A stretch of 64,000 bases of DNA, from positions 1-64,000 of the forward strand of contig CBDETI010000018.1 in NCBI GenBank assembly GCA_965242775.1, written 5' to 3'. A program made the translations under genes and the position numbers. The notes beneath the pieces were generated by a model. That model did no database searches and was not told the origin of the DNA. It worked only from the letters and a program-made list of their open reading frames with translations. This DNA is from JAWPMT01 sp965242775 (GTDB lineage: Bacteria; Bacteroidota; Bacteroidia; Cytophagales; Cyclobacteriaceae). Positions 9,396 to 18,310 of the stretch are shown piece by piece. How positions within the stretch are numbered: position 1 is the stretch's first letter; every line of letters starts with the position of its first letter.

Positions 9396-9968
9396 CTAAA
9401 TCTCTTTTACAAATCGGACCAACTGCGGAAAGAACTGACGAAAATCCTGCTGAAAAGAAGAGTAATTAGCTTCAAGGTCGGCGGAAGCGTTTTCCATTTT
9501 GGATATGAACGCGGTGCGACGAGACAAACCGGTTAGAGCGGTGCCAATGCCATCAATTGATTGATAGTGATAGAGCCAGTTGTCCGCCTTCATATAGCGT
9601 AACATGGTCTGCGCTTTTTGTGGAATATAAGTTGTGAAATCATTGGTCAGGTCATAAAACGATTCTGTAAATTCCTTGAGTGAGATATTGGAGAAATTGG
9701 TCCAATTTGCTGCCAGAAAATGGTCATAAAACATATCAACGATCACTCCCGAATAGTGTCCGTATTTGCTCCAAAGCTTGCGTTTGCTTCCTTTTACTAC
9801 TTCATGATTGTCGGTAAATTCATCGATTTTTCGATGAACACGGATGCCTTGTTGGATTCCTTGGGGAAAACGCTCCAAATCTGAACCTTTGACAAAATCG
9901 CCTATAAAGTTGCCGATCGTAAGTTCGGCATTAGGCATAGTCAGATATATATGGGCCAGGAAGTTCAT
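9396..9968 (-). CDS. Acyl carrier protein phosphodiesterase-like protein (AcpH/DUF479)
   Basis: A 190-residue protein matching AcpH (193 residues in E. coli), a metal-dependent phosphodiesterase of the HD type that removes 4'-phosphopantetheine from acyl carrier protein. The N-terminal MNFLAHIYLT and the segment IGNFIGDFVKGSDLERFPQGIQQGIRVHRKIDEFTD at about 17-53 are the hallmark of the family, and DMFYDHFLAANW at about 82-93 supplies further metal-site His/Asp residues. AcpH activity has been shown in few species, so the exact reaction here is a family inference. It is probably co-transcribed with crcB downstream and is divergent from the TerB-like gene. Confidence 0.83.
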   Translation of the reverse strand: MNFLAHIYLTMPNAELTIGNFIGDFVKGSDLERFPQGIQQGIRVHRKIDEFTDNHEVVKGSKRKLWSKYGHYSGVIVDMFYDHFLAANWTNFSNISLKEFTESFYDLTNDFTTYIPQKAQTMLRYMKADNWLYHYQSIDGIGTALTGLSRRTAFISKMENASADLEANYSSFQQDFRQFFPQLVRFVKEI

Positions 9969-10077
9969 GACAATTCATAACAAATTAGGCAAACTCCACC
10001 ATTGGTAGCCTATGTATAGTTTAGAAAAATTACCCTGAAAAGATTACTTTAGCCTATAGTCATCGCCTTACCAACGT

Positions 10078-10476
10078 ATGTCTTCGCTAAATCAATTAAG
10101 TATTTTGGTCCAGCTTGCGAAAGTAGATGGGGTCGTAGTACAGGATGAAATCGACCTCATCAAGAAAATCGGAGAAGCACATGGACTAAGTTCTTCGGAA
10201 ATAAGCGCCTGTTTTGATAACCCCACGGAAGAGGGGGAGATGAGTACCTTGTCTGATGATGAGAAGTACGACTACATATACAACGTCGTGCAACTCATGA
10301 AAATAGATGGCAGGCTCTACAAGGAGGAAATAGGTTTCTGCGCAAAAGTGGCTAGCAAGCTGGGTTATGATGAGAGCGTCTTACTAGAGTTGATGCTCAA
10401 AATCTACAGCGATCCCGATATCACAACCGACAAAGAATCTCTGAAATCAGCCATTCAGAAATACCTACGACATTAG
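10078..10476 (+). CDS. TerB-like (tellurite-resistance family) protein
   Basis: Cytoplasmic all-helical protein of 132 residues with two acidic DG-containing helical repeats: KVDGVVVQDEIDLIKKIG (about 14-32) and KIDGRLYKEEIGFCAKVA (about 75-92). That pattern is the TerB/DjlA-N metal-binding fold. Despite the name, most TerB-like proteins have no shown link to tellurite; many act as adaptors in stress or membrane-associated complexes. The stop is directly followed by the helicase gene (ATG at 10477), so the two are translationally linked. That fixed pairing suggests TerB works with the helicase. Confidence 0.72.
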   Translation: MSSLNQLSILVQLAKVDGVVVQDEIDLIKKIGEAHGLSSSEISACFDNPTEEGEMSTLSDDEKYDYIYNVVQLMKIDGRLYKEEIGFCAKVASKLGYDESVLLELMLKIYSDPDITTDKESLKSAIQKYLRH

Positions 10477-12373
10477 ATGGATCAGCAGGAGCATTTTGCT
10501 CGCCTCGCGACGTTGCTGAAGAAAGAACGTGCTGAGGACAGGCAGCAGTATGAGCAAAAAATTCGGAACCGGTCTCTTCAGAACAGAAGGGCAGATGGTG
10601 TATGTTGGTTTCCATTTTTGATCAATCGATCCTATTTAGGCACCGGAGAGCGCTGGGTAATTGAGGGTGCTCGTACGCAGGATTTACACCAGAGGCATAT
10701 GTTTCAGGTAGGAGCCTCCGTGAGTGTATTTCTAGCTGAGGAAAAGGTGACCAGATCTATCAATGGTGTGGTAAGTCGCCTGGTCAACAATGAGATGCGG
10801 ATAGTCCTGAATGCCGAGGGTCCCCCTGATTGGCTGGAGGAAGGTAAATTGGGTGTGGATTTGCTTTTTGATGAATCGACTTACGTCGAAATGGAAAAGG
10901 CACTTGCCAATCTTCAAAAACTTAAGGCAGGCAGAACAAAAGAGTTGGTTTCGATTTTGCTTGGAAAAAAGGCCCCCGAATTCTCCTCGAAAAAAGCCAT
11001 GGGTTTTGCCGGACTCAACGAGAGCCAGCAACTGGCAATATCGAGGATCGTGGCTGCCAAGGATCTGGCGCTTGTTCATGGCCCGCCTGGCACAGGAAAA
11101 ACAACTACGATTGTCAGCGCCATTAGTGCAGTTTTGGAACAGGAGGATCAGGTTTTGGTATGTGCTGCCAGCAATGCCGCCGTAGACTTGCTGGTAGAGC
11201 GATTGCACCATGAGGATGTTAAAGTCCTGAGACTCGGGCATCCGGGTCGGGTGGATGAGGACAGTACTGTCCCACACACTTGATGTACAGCTTTCCCAGC
11301 ATCAAGACTCAAAAATGCTCAGGGACCTTCGTCGCAGGTCCACCGAACTTCGGGGCATTGGATTGAAATACAAACGAAAGTTTGGGAAAGAAGAGCGAGA
11401 GCAACGTCGAATGTTGCTGGACGAAGCAAAAAAGTTAAAGGAAGACGCAATTTTGCTCGAAGAGCATATGATCTACCAGTTGCTGCAGGAAGCACAGGTC
11501 ATTGCTTGTACGCTGATCGGTGCGAGTTCGGACTACCTGAGGTCCAAACGCTTTACTACCTTATTTATTGACGAAGCATCACAGGCCCTGGAACCCGCTT
11601 CGTGGGTGCCGATTTTGAAGGCCGATAGCGTGATCATGGCAGGTGATCACAAGCAATTGCCCCCTACAATAAAGTCAGAGGAAGCGGCCCGCGAAGGCTT
11701 GAGTGAGACACTTTTTTCCAGGGCTATGACGCACTTTGATGAGGTGGCGACGGTGCTGGATGTGCAGTACCGGATGCATCCCGATATTGCGGCGTTTTCA
11801 AACAAACATTTCTACGGAGGTGTGCTCACCGATGCTGTTTCGGTCACAAATCGACGACAGCCGTTTTCGCCGCCGGTATTGTTTATCGACACAGCCGGAT
11901 GCGGATTTAGCGAAGAGGTTAATCCCGAGACCCTAAGCACTTTCAATTCGGAGCAGGCATCCTTTACGCTGAAATTCTTCGATGGTTGGCTAGCGGATAA
12001 CCCCGTTGCTTCCAAAAGTTCGGTGGGTATTATTGCTCCTTACAAGGCCCACCTTGAAATATTGAGAAAGGAGATTGTGCATTATCCCTGGTATGCCGAG
12101 ATGGCCGACCAGATTTCAATTAACTCAGTGGATGCTTTTCAGGGTCAGGAAAGAGATATTGTTTTGCTTGACCTTGTACGTAGCAATGACAAAGGGGTAG
12201 TTGGTTTTTTATCAGATACTCGAAGGACCAATGTGGCCCTTACTCGGGCCAAACATCAGCTTGTCATTATAGGTGATAGCGCAACACTTTCGACATCTGA
12301 ATTTTATGATGAAATGATTCGCTTCTTTCAAGATCGAAACGTGTACCATAGCGCCTTCGAGTATCTTTATTGA
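10477..12373 (+). CDS. SF1B DNA/RNA helicase, IGHMBP2/UPF1-like (one frameshift near 11265)
   Basis: Superfamily 1B helicase of about 631 residues, read in two frames: 10477 to about 11265, then to 12373. An N-terminal accessory domain is followed by Walker A GPPGTGKTT at about 202-210, then DEASQALEP (motif II), GDHKQLPPT (motif III), QYRMHPDIAAFSNKHFY (motif IV region), SVDAFQGQERDIVLLDLVRSN (motif V) and RRTNVALTRAKHQLVIIGD (motif VI). All helicase motifs are intact. The break lies between HPGRVDE and LSHTLDVQLSQH, normally contiguous in this family, and removing one base restores it. Such enzymes unwind DNA or RNA 5' to 3'. The gene is abutted by a TerB-like gene upstream. A genuine null allele is possible, but an indel error is likelier. 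Confidence 0.82.
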
Positions 12374-12374
12374 C

Positions 12375-12536
12375 TCAGGTGGTCATGTTGGTGATGTAAA
12401 CTTCGCAGGCTTCCTTCGATCCTAAATACATCAGGTTATCTTCCTTATACACTTGCCATTGTTGTTCTGACTTGCTAAACTTCAATTTGTAGATAGACTG
12501 CTTCGTCCAACCAAAAAGTGCTTTAAGACTTTCCAT
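12375..12536 (-). CDS. Small conserved-looking protein, 53 aa
   Basis: Short reading frame on the minus strand between the convergent helicase and the NTF2-like gene. It starts MESLKALFGWTKQ and ends with CEVYITNMTT, followed by TGA. The composition is that of a real soluble protein: alternating charged and hydrophobic residues, with a SKSEQQWQVYKEDNLMYLG core and no low-complexity stretch. Its stop lies one base beyond the helicase stop, an economical arrangement. I do not recognise a family. It may be a small single-domain protein of the kind often left out of automatic annotation because of length. Confidence 0.5.
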   Translation of the reverse strand: MESLKALFGWTKQSIYKLKFSKSEQQWQVYKEDNLMYLGSKEACEVYITNMTT

Positions 12537-12684
12537 TTCTATTTCGTTTTTTGTTTCAAATCAACGGCATGTACGGACGGTTAGTATTTCTTTTTCGATT
12601 TTCGGGGTGCGATACCCGTTCGATGAAACACGTTATCGGTAAACGGGCTTATCGAAGCTATTTTGAAACCATTATCTTTAGCCA

Positions 12685-13104
12685 ATGAAGAATGGGATTT
12701 TTATACTGCTTACGGCTTTGGTGTTTCATGTTTCTGGTCAGACACCCGAACAGGCGATTCGTGAGGTGATGGCGGCGCAGGAGCGATGTTGGAATGATGG
12801 CGACCTGGTCTGCTTTATGGATGGTTACTGGGAAAGTGAGAAGTTGGTATTCATTGGCAGTCGCGGATTGACTTATGGCTGGGAAACCACCCTTAAAAAC
12901 TATCAGGAATCTTATCCGGACAAAGCCGCGATGGGGCGATTGAAATTTACTATTAAAGAAATTGAACCTTTGAGTGATGACTATTGGTTCGTCATTGGCC
13001 AGTGGCAACTTTTCCGTGAGTCCTCCGATTTAGAGGGGCACTATTCGCTCCTTTGGCGATTCATTGAAGGGGAGTGGAAGATCGTGGCGGATCATTCTTC
13101 TTAA
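12685..13104 (+). CDS. Secreted NTF2-like protein (DUF4440/SnoaL-like)
   Basis: A 139-residue protein with a signal peptide (about 1-18, MKNGIFILLTALVFHVSG) and one NTF2-like cone-shaped domain. The signature is the helix AIREVMAAQERCWNDGDLVCFMDGYWESEKLVFIG (about 23-57), followed by LKNYQESYPD and a C-terminal sheet ending WRFIEGEWKIVADHSS, the usual close of DUF4440 members. NTF2-like domains bind small hydrophobic ligands or serve as enzymes; no catalytic residue can be assigned. It stands 22 bases before the amidohydrolase, so the two probably form an operon. It resembles the other secreted NTF2-like proteins at 20.6, 22.6 and 23.3 kb. Confidence 0.75.
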   Translation: MKNGIFILLTALVFHVSGQTPEQAIREVMAAQERCWNDGDLVCFMDGYWESEKLVFIGSRGLTYGWETTLKNYQESYPDKAAMGRLKFTIKEIEPLSDDYWFVIGQWQLFRESSDLEGHYSLLWRFIEGEWKIVADHSS

Positions 13105-13126
13105 AAAAGCATTAACCTATCACCAA

Positions 13127-14401
13127 ATGAAACATTTACTACTTACAGCGTTATGTCTAATGGTTGTTGAGGCTTTTGGCCAGCGGACAATCATTCACGC
13201 CGGAGCTCTTTTGAATGGGGTGGACTCCAAACAGAGAAAGGAGCAGTCTGTCATTGTCGAAGACGGTAAGATCTTAAAAATTGAATCGGGGGTACACGGC
13301 CGTAGGCGAAGGAGACGAATTGATAGATCTCAAGGAGTATACGCTCACGCCGGGTCTAATTGATATGCATTGTGCATGTGGAAGGAGAGACAAGCCCAAA
13401 TCGATATTTAAAAAGATTTACCCAGAATCCTGCTGATGTCGCTTATGATGCAGCTACCTACATGAAAAGGACGCTGCTGAGTGGGTTCACCACGGTTAGG
13501 GACATGGGCGGAAGTGGCGTCAATGTTTCTTTGCGAAATGCCATCAACAGCGGCAAAGTAGAAGGTCCGAGAATTCTCACTGCGGAAAAGGCGCTATCCA
13601 TTACTGGTGGACATGCAGATCCGACAAATGGTTATCGGCGGGATTTGATGGGTGATCCAGGTCCGAAAGAAGGCGTTGTAAATAGCATCGGAGATGCAAA
13701 AAAGGCCGTAAGATGGAGATACAAACAAGGTGCTGATTGGATAAAGATCACTGCAACAGGGGGGTGTTGAGTGTAGCGAAGGATGGGCTTGGACCTCACT
13801 TTCAGAGGATGAAATTGCTGCGATCGTGCAAGCTGCCACAGATTTGGGACTGGATGTGGCTGCTCATGCTCACGGCGCAGAAGGGATGAAGCGCGCTGTG
13901 CGAGCTGGTGTGCGAACAATAGAACATGGCACTTTTATGGACGAAGAGACGATGGATCTAATGATTGAGAGAAATTGCTTTTATATACCAACTATCTCTG
14001 CCGGGCGCTATGTGGCTGATAAGGCCGCCACACCTGGCTATTTCCCTCGGTTGTAGCTGCTAAGGCTGCGGCCATCGGGCCGCTGATCCAGGAAACCTTC
14101 AAAAGGCTTACCGCAAGGTGTTCCTATTGGCTTCGGGACGGATGCTGCCGTGTTCCTCACGGAGACAACTGGAAGGAACTTGTTTATATGCAAGAGGCAG
14201 GTATGCCTGCGGATGAGGCGGTTAGTCAGCGACATCTGTGAACGCGCGAATCCTCCGAATGGAAGATCAAATTGGAGCTATAAAAGAAGGTCTTTCAGCG
14301 GATATCATTGCGGTAAAGGGCGATCCCCTGGAAGATCTGAATGTGTTTGGGGAGGTAGTTTTGTGATGAAGCAAGGCGAGGTATTCAAGCATATCCAGTG
14401 A
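13127..14401 (+). pseudogene. Secreted amidohydrolase (imidazolonepropionase-like), interrupted by about ten indels
   Basis: Metal-dependent amidohydrolase of about 426 residues once reading-frame breaks are repaired. In order: a signal peptide (MKHLLLTALCLMVVEAFG), the amidohydrolase entry TPGLIDMHVHVEGE with the HxH metal ligands, DWIKITATGG, DVAAHAHG and RTIEHGT with the two further histidines, and PIGFGTDAA with the catalytic Asp. The C-terminus is DIIAVKGDP...VMKQGEVFKHI. Two bases seem extra (G-run 13288-13292; T at 13371) and eight missing (near 13764, 13800, 14043, 14101, 14117, 14152, 14226 and 14358), mostly in homopolymers. The net change keeps the total divisible by three. Every catalytic motif survives, which argues for sequence error rather than decay. 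Confidence 0.72.
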
Positions 14402-14514
14402 TTTAAAGATCAACATCAACAATTCAGCGTGATCATTTGACGATTCACTGGAAATAGCTGGAAAGCAGGCTTTGTGCAGGCGTTATTCTTAGGTATACAC
14501 TTAAAAATAGCGCG

Positions 14515-14910
14515 ATGAAAAATTTCAAACTGGCCTTCCTTTCTCTAGCAATATTGTTACTATCTCTTTCGACTCAGGCACAAGCGCCCAAAGACGGCAT
14601 CCTTATCAAGATGGATGACTATGAGTTGAATTTGGCCAACGGGACCGCATCCACAAAGGTCTATTTTGTAAGGTCCAAGAGACTCTCCAAAGTAAAATTA
14701 GAAGCACCTGTCGTACAGGCGCCGCAAGGAGTAGAAGTAGCTTTCGAAGCTATCTCGGAAGAAAAAGATGCTTACAGAATGATTGTTAAGGCAGACGCAA
14801 TGACTGCTGACGAGTTAACATTGATGGTAGACGGAGCAGGAAGATGGAGACATAAAATTCAATCTGCTGCATTCGCCCTGTCAGATGACTCGAGGCTCAG
14901 CAAAAATTGA
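14515..14910 (+). CDS. Hypothetical secreted protein, 131 aa
   Basis: Protein with a clear N-terminal signal peptide (MKNFKLAFLSLAILLLSLSTQAQA, about 1-24) and a beta-rich mature part of about 105 residues with alternating charged and aliphatic residues. It looks like a single immunoglobulin-like or cupredoxin-like sandwich, but I do not recognise a family and see no Cys or metal ligands. It lies between the amidohydrolase and the LytS/LytTR pair with about 110 bases before it, and a hairpin with a T-rich tail follows its stop, so it is probably a one-gene transcript. Function unknown. Confidence 0.6.
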   Translation: MKNFKLAFLSLAILLLSLSTQAQAPKDGILIKMDDYELNLANGTASTKVYFVRSKRLSKVKLEAPVVQAPQGVEVAFEAISEEKDAYRMIVKADAMTADELTLMVDGAGRWRHKIQSAAFALSDDSRLSKN

Positions 14911-14942
14911 TTCGAAAAGATATCATACAGTGGGTTTTAGAC

Positions 14943-14975
14943 AAAGGTGGATGACAATCGTCCATCTTTTCTTAT
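14943..14975 (+). terminator. Probable intrinsic terminator after the 131-aa secreted protein gene
   Basis: A hairpin with arms TGGATG (14948-14953) and CGTCCA (14959-14964), one U-G wobble and a five-base loop, is flanked by an A-run on the left and followed by TCTTTTCTTATTTT. It lies about 35 bases after the stop at 14910 and just ahead of the GTG of the sensor kinase. Confidence 0.5.
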
Positions 14976-14984
14976 TTTAATAGG

Positions 14985-16057
14985 GTGAAAATTTCTACAA
15001 AATACCTGATCCGCCTGGTGGTGGCATTGTTGGTGTGGGTCTTCTTTCATGTCAACAACGTACCGGAGGACGTGGAGGCTTGGGAACTCGGACCATTGGA
15101 TCGAGTTTATATCTTCTACACGGTTTTTGTAGTATTGATCACCTGGCAACTTTTGATATCACCTTGAAGCGAGTCGATAGTTATTCGATGGATCTTAGTG
15201 ATAACAGCAACATTATGAAGTTGTTTTTACTTCTGACTGTGGTGAGTATGCCTATGGTGATTTCTTCCACTTGGGTTTCGGAATATGTAATCAAGGTATA
15301 TTTCCACCAGAAGTACCATGCCTCTGCTGATGGGTGCCCTTACCCGCCAAGCTCTACAACATTTGTAAAAATGGCTGTGCAGGGCCAGGTATTGGCTTGG
15401 TTGATCATTGCCGAGCGGCTGCTCCAGATCTACCATGAGCAGAGCAAAAAGAACGAGCGCGACAAGGCCTTGATCCAGAAAGAACTACTTCAGAGCAAGT
15501 ATGTCAACCTCAAAAATCAAGTGAACCCCCATTTCCTATTCAACAGCTTCAGCGTTTTACAATCTTTGATTGACACCAGGCCGAATGAGGCATCAAAATT
15601 CCTCGATCGCCTATCTAAGATGTACCGCTACATGCTTGATCAGCGTGAAGAATCGATGAGCAGTCTGGAGAAGGAGCTGAGTATACTGGAGCATTATATT
15701 TATTTACTTAAAATCCGGCATGAGGAGAGTTTTATCGTCAACATGAACATTGATAAGCAATACTATGACAGGTACGTGCCGACCTTGTCACTTCAAATGC
15801 TAGTAGAAAATGCCGTCAAGCACAATCAATTTTCCAAGAGGGAACCCTTGATTGTGACCATGTATGTCGATGACCATTACCTGGTTGTGAAGAATAAGGT
15901 AAAAAAGAAAGGCGCTACCGAAGATTCAACTCGACTGGGATTAGAGAATATCAGAAGCCAATACAATCTACAAACTGATAAATCGGTGATCATAACGGAA
16001 GATGAGCAATTTTTCACGGTCAAACTCCCAATACTTCAGGGACTTAAACTCACCTAA
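14985..16057 (+). CDS. LytS-type sensor histidine kinase (one frameshift near 15151)
   Basis: Membrane sensor kinase of about 357 residues partnered with the LytTR regulator that follows after three bases. The N-terminal part (GTG at 14985) holds helices near residues 8-22 and 40-57. At the T-run 15151-15154 one T appears to be missing, after which the second frame runs DITLKRVDSYSMDL and on to the stop. Two further helices follow near 75-95 and 125-145. The kinase core has the His_kinase motif NPHFLFNSFSVLQSL near residue 180, whose His is the phosphorylation site, and NAVKHN near 275 in the ATP-binding part, with GLENI toward the end. An ORF starting inside the break at 15035 is an artefact of the shift. 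The signal sensed is unknown. Confidence 0.82.
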
Positions 16058-16060
16058 CAA

Positions 16061-16816
16061 ATGCAGGCACTAATAGTAGAAGATGAGCGGCTTTCGGCCG
16101 ATCGACTGAAGATGCAACTGCAGAAGCTAGCGCCTTTTTTGGATCTGGTGGGTATTTTGGATTCTGTGGAGACAGCCATTGATTGGTTTCGAGACAATAG
16201 CCCACCAGATGTAATGTTCCTCGATATTCAGCTGAACGACGGCACCGGTTTCGACCTGCTTGGAAAGATCAATGCCACTTTTCCTGTTGTTTTTACCACG
16301 GCTTACGATCAATATGCCATCAAGGCCTTTAAATTCAATGGCATTGACTATTTACTCAAACCCATAAGCGATGACGAACTTACCGCGGCAATTTCGAAGC
16401 TGAAAAGTTTCTCAGGTACGGAGGAGGTCCCCAATGAAGTTCATTTTGGGCAGCTACAGAAAATAATTTCCGGAGACTTTAAGCGCAGGTTTTTAATTAA
16501 AATAGGAGAGCAATTTCAGTCCGTTGGTATTGCTGAGATCGCTTACTTTCACTACACCGATGGCATGTGCTATGCTGCGTCATACGAAGAAAGGAATTAC
16601 CCCATAGATTACACAATGGATCAGTTGGAAGGGCTATTGAACCCGATGGAATTTTTTCGTATCAACAGACAGATATTGACAAGTCTGACAGGTATAGCGG
16701 AGATCCATAGTTACTTCAATAGTCGCTTGCTGTTAAAACTTAATCCCGACCACAAAGCAGAGGTTATTGTGAGCCGGGATCGAGTGGCCGATTTCAAGCG
16801 ATGGATGGATCTGTAG
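16061..16816 (+). CDS. LytTR-family response regulator
   Basis: DNA-binding response regulator of 251 residues. The receiver domain (1-120) has the acidic pocket EDE at 7-9, the phospho-acceptor Asp55 (VMFLDIQL), the switch Thr in VVFTTAYD and Lys104 in YLLKPI. The C-terminal LytTR domain (about 145-250) includes FHYTDGMCYA, FFRINRQILTSL and the end SRDRVADFKRWMDL, which contact DNA through beta strands. It is the cognate partner of the LytS-type kinase just upstream. Targets are unknown; LytTR systems in Bacteroidota often control nearby membrane or envelope genes, and the convergent neighbour is an MscS channel. Confidence 0.9.
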   Translation: MQALIVEDERLSADRLKMQLQKLAPFLDLVGILDSVETAIDWFRDNSPPDVMFLDIQLNDGTGFDLLGKINATFPVVFTTAYDQYAIKAFKFNGIDYLLKPISDDELTAAISKLKSFSGTEEVPNEVHFGQLQKIISGDFKRRFLIKIGEQFQSVGIAEIAYFHYTDGMCYAASYEERNYPIDYTMDQLEGLLNPMEFFRINRQILTSLTGIAEIHSYFNSRLLLKLNPDHKAEVIVSRDRVADFKRWMDL

Positions 16817-16817
16817 A

Positions 16818-17639
16818 CTAGTTTTTGTGAACGTGAACGTCCATTTGTGGGTATGGTATATTGAGCCCCTCCTTGGAGAAAGCATTGTATACCTTCTCAT
16901 TCATATCAAAATAGACCCCCCAGTAGTCTCCGCTATTGACCCAAACGCGTACCACAAAGTTGACTGAACTATCGGCTAACTCTGAAAGTGCAATAAAGGG
17001 GGCCGGATCTTTCAGAATCCGATCTTCTTCATCTATCAATTTCTGAAATACCTCCCTGGCCTTCTGGCTGTTGTCGCCATAGCCGATTCCGAAAGTAAAA
17101 TCTACTCGTCTGGTGGCTTCGGTACTGAAATTAGTCATGGAAGAATTTGCTAAACCACCATTTGGGATGATGATTGTTTTGTTGTCACCTGTTTTCAGGA
17201 TGGTATTAAATATCTGAATCTCTTTAACTGTGCCTGTATAACCGGCCGCATCTATAAAATCTCCAACTTTGAAAGGCTTAAGGACAAGAATTATAACCCC
17301 ACCGGCGAAGTTTTGAAGTGTCCCTTGCAGTGCAAGACCTACCGCCAAGCCAGCGGCACCAAGGATCGCGACAAAGCTTGTCATTTCTATACCTACCATA
17401 CCGATCACCGAAACCACAAGCATCACTTTAAGCAGGGTGTTAATTACTGACAGGAGAAACGGAGATAGCGAAGCGTCCACACCTCTTTTCGTAAATCCTC
17501 TCCGCAAGGCTCCGGTTATAATGGCAATGACCCAGAGACCTATGATTAAAGTGACTAAAGCGCCAAGAAAGTCAGGCCCTTTGGACCAAAGAAGCTCAAT
17601 TGCCTGATCGGCATACTTTTCAACAGTTGAAGTTTCCAT
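16818..17639 (-). CDS. Small-conductance mechanosensitive channel (MscS family)
   Basis: Mechanosensitive channel of 273 residues, close to E. coli MscS (286). Three helices lie at about 20-45, 58-82 and 90-120; the last is the pore helix with the alanine/glycine pattern GAAGLAVGLALQGTLQNFAGGVIIL. The beta domain continues with PFKVGDFIDAAGYTGTVKEIQIFNT and IIIPNG, and the C-terminal alpha/beta domain closes with VHVHKN. I chose the ATG at 17639 (METSTVEKYAD) rather than an upstream Met in the same frame, because the extra 38 residues are basic and unlike the family. It relieves turgor on osmotic down-shock. It is convergent with the LytTR regulator, one base between stops. Confidence 0.9.
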   Translation of the reverse strand: METSTVEKYADQAIELLWSKGPDFLGALVTLIIGLWVIAIITGALRRGFTKRGVDASLSPFLLSVINTLLKVMLVVSVIGMVGIEMTSFVAILGAAGLAVGLALQGTLQNFAGGVIILVLKPFKVGDFIDAAGYTGTVKEIQIFNTILKTGDNKTIIIPNGGLANSSMTNFSTEATRRVDFTFGIGYGDNSQKAREVFQKLIDEEDRILKDPAPFIALSELADSSVNFVVRVWVNSGDYWGVYFDMNEKVYNAFSKEGLNIPYPQMDVHVHKN

Positions 17640-17706
17640 GAATGGGAAGTTAGATTGTGTCGTGTGATTTTTTCCGCAATCTAGTCTAACGATTACCGGC
17701 TGATGG

Positions 17707-18069
17707 TTATTCCTCGGGGAATGGTATAAATAGGAAGTTAGTAAACGCCTCATCCACGACGAACAGACAACAAAACTCGTCCGGATTTTTATAGATAGCT
17801 TTAAAGTCCGATGGGCTGGATATCAACTCCCGTTGAATGAAATCTTCCATATAGGAGGCGTAATAGTTCCACTCATTTTCGAAAGCACCTGCATCGTATA
17901 GCACATTCCCGATGGGGATGCTTGTTTTCGACAAGGGGAAAATTGGGAAATCGGAGAAACCTCGTTTTCGGATCTGATAGGATGCTTCTTTTAACTGGTC
18001 AGCAACCTTCACAAAATCGGTCGAGATGCTTCCTAAAAATTTCGGATCGAGTTCAGGGTCGTTTTGCAT
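17707..18069 (-). CDS. Hypothetical cytoplasmic protein, 120 aa
   Basis: Soluble acidic protein of 120 residues from the ATG at 18069 (MQNDPELDPKFL); a longer reading from 18126 adds 19 residues that look non-coding. It has an N-terminal helix (LDPKFLGSISTDFVKVADQLKEASYQIRKRG), then a strand-rich middle (FPIFPLSKTSIPIGNVLYDAG), and ends FCCLFVVDEAFTNFLFIPFPEE. The pattern looks like a conserved Bacteroidota family of unknown function, which I cannot name. It lies upstream of the mscS-like gene on the same strand, 67 bases away. Confidence 0.6.
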   Translation of the reverse strand: MQNDPELDPKFLGSISTDFVKVADQLKEASYQIRKRGFSDFPIFPLSKTSIPIGNVLYDAGAFENEWNYYASYMEDFIQRELISSPSDFKAIYKNPDEFCCLFVVDEAFTNFLFIPFPEE

Positions 18070-18310
18070 GGTATGATAACCAATGGTACAGCTGCAAATG
18101 GCGCTTCCATTTCTTACTGAGTGCAAAGAAATGCTACTTTCTTAAAAGACCTTTCGAAATACGAATTTCTTTACTAACAGGCGGTAGAGGAGTAACGTGC
18201 CTAATCGACCATTTCAGCCCTTACAACTTACTAGTACTTCTCTTCATTTCCGAAACCGGGATAAATGGAAAAGCACCTGGCATGAGCTTTGGCGAAAACT
18301 CATAATAGAT

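Noticed and set aside
9000..9400. Fluoride riboswitch for crcB
   Set aside because: The gene follows another gene by 12 bases on the same strand, and I saw no matching leader.
13127..14401. Amidohydrolase as a true decayed pseudogene
   Set aside because: Not excluded, but all catalytic motifs are kept and breaks are homopolymer indels whose sum restores the frame, which fits sequence error better.
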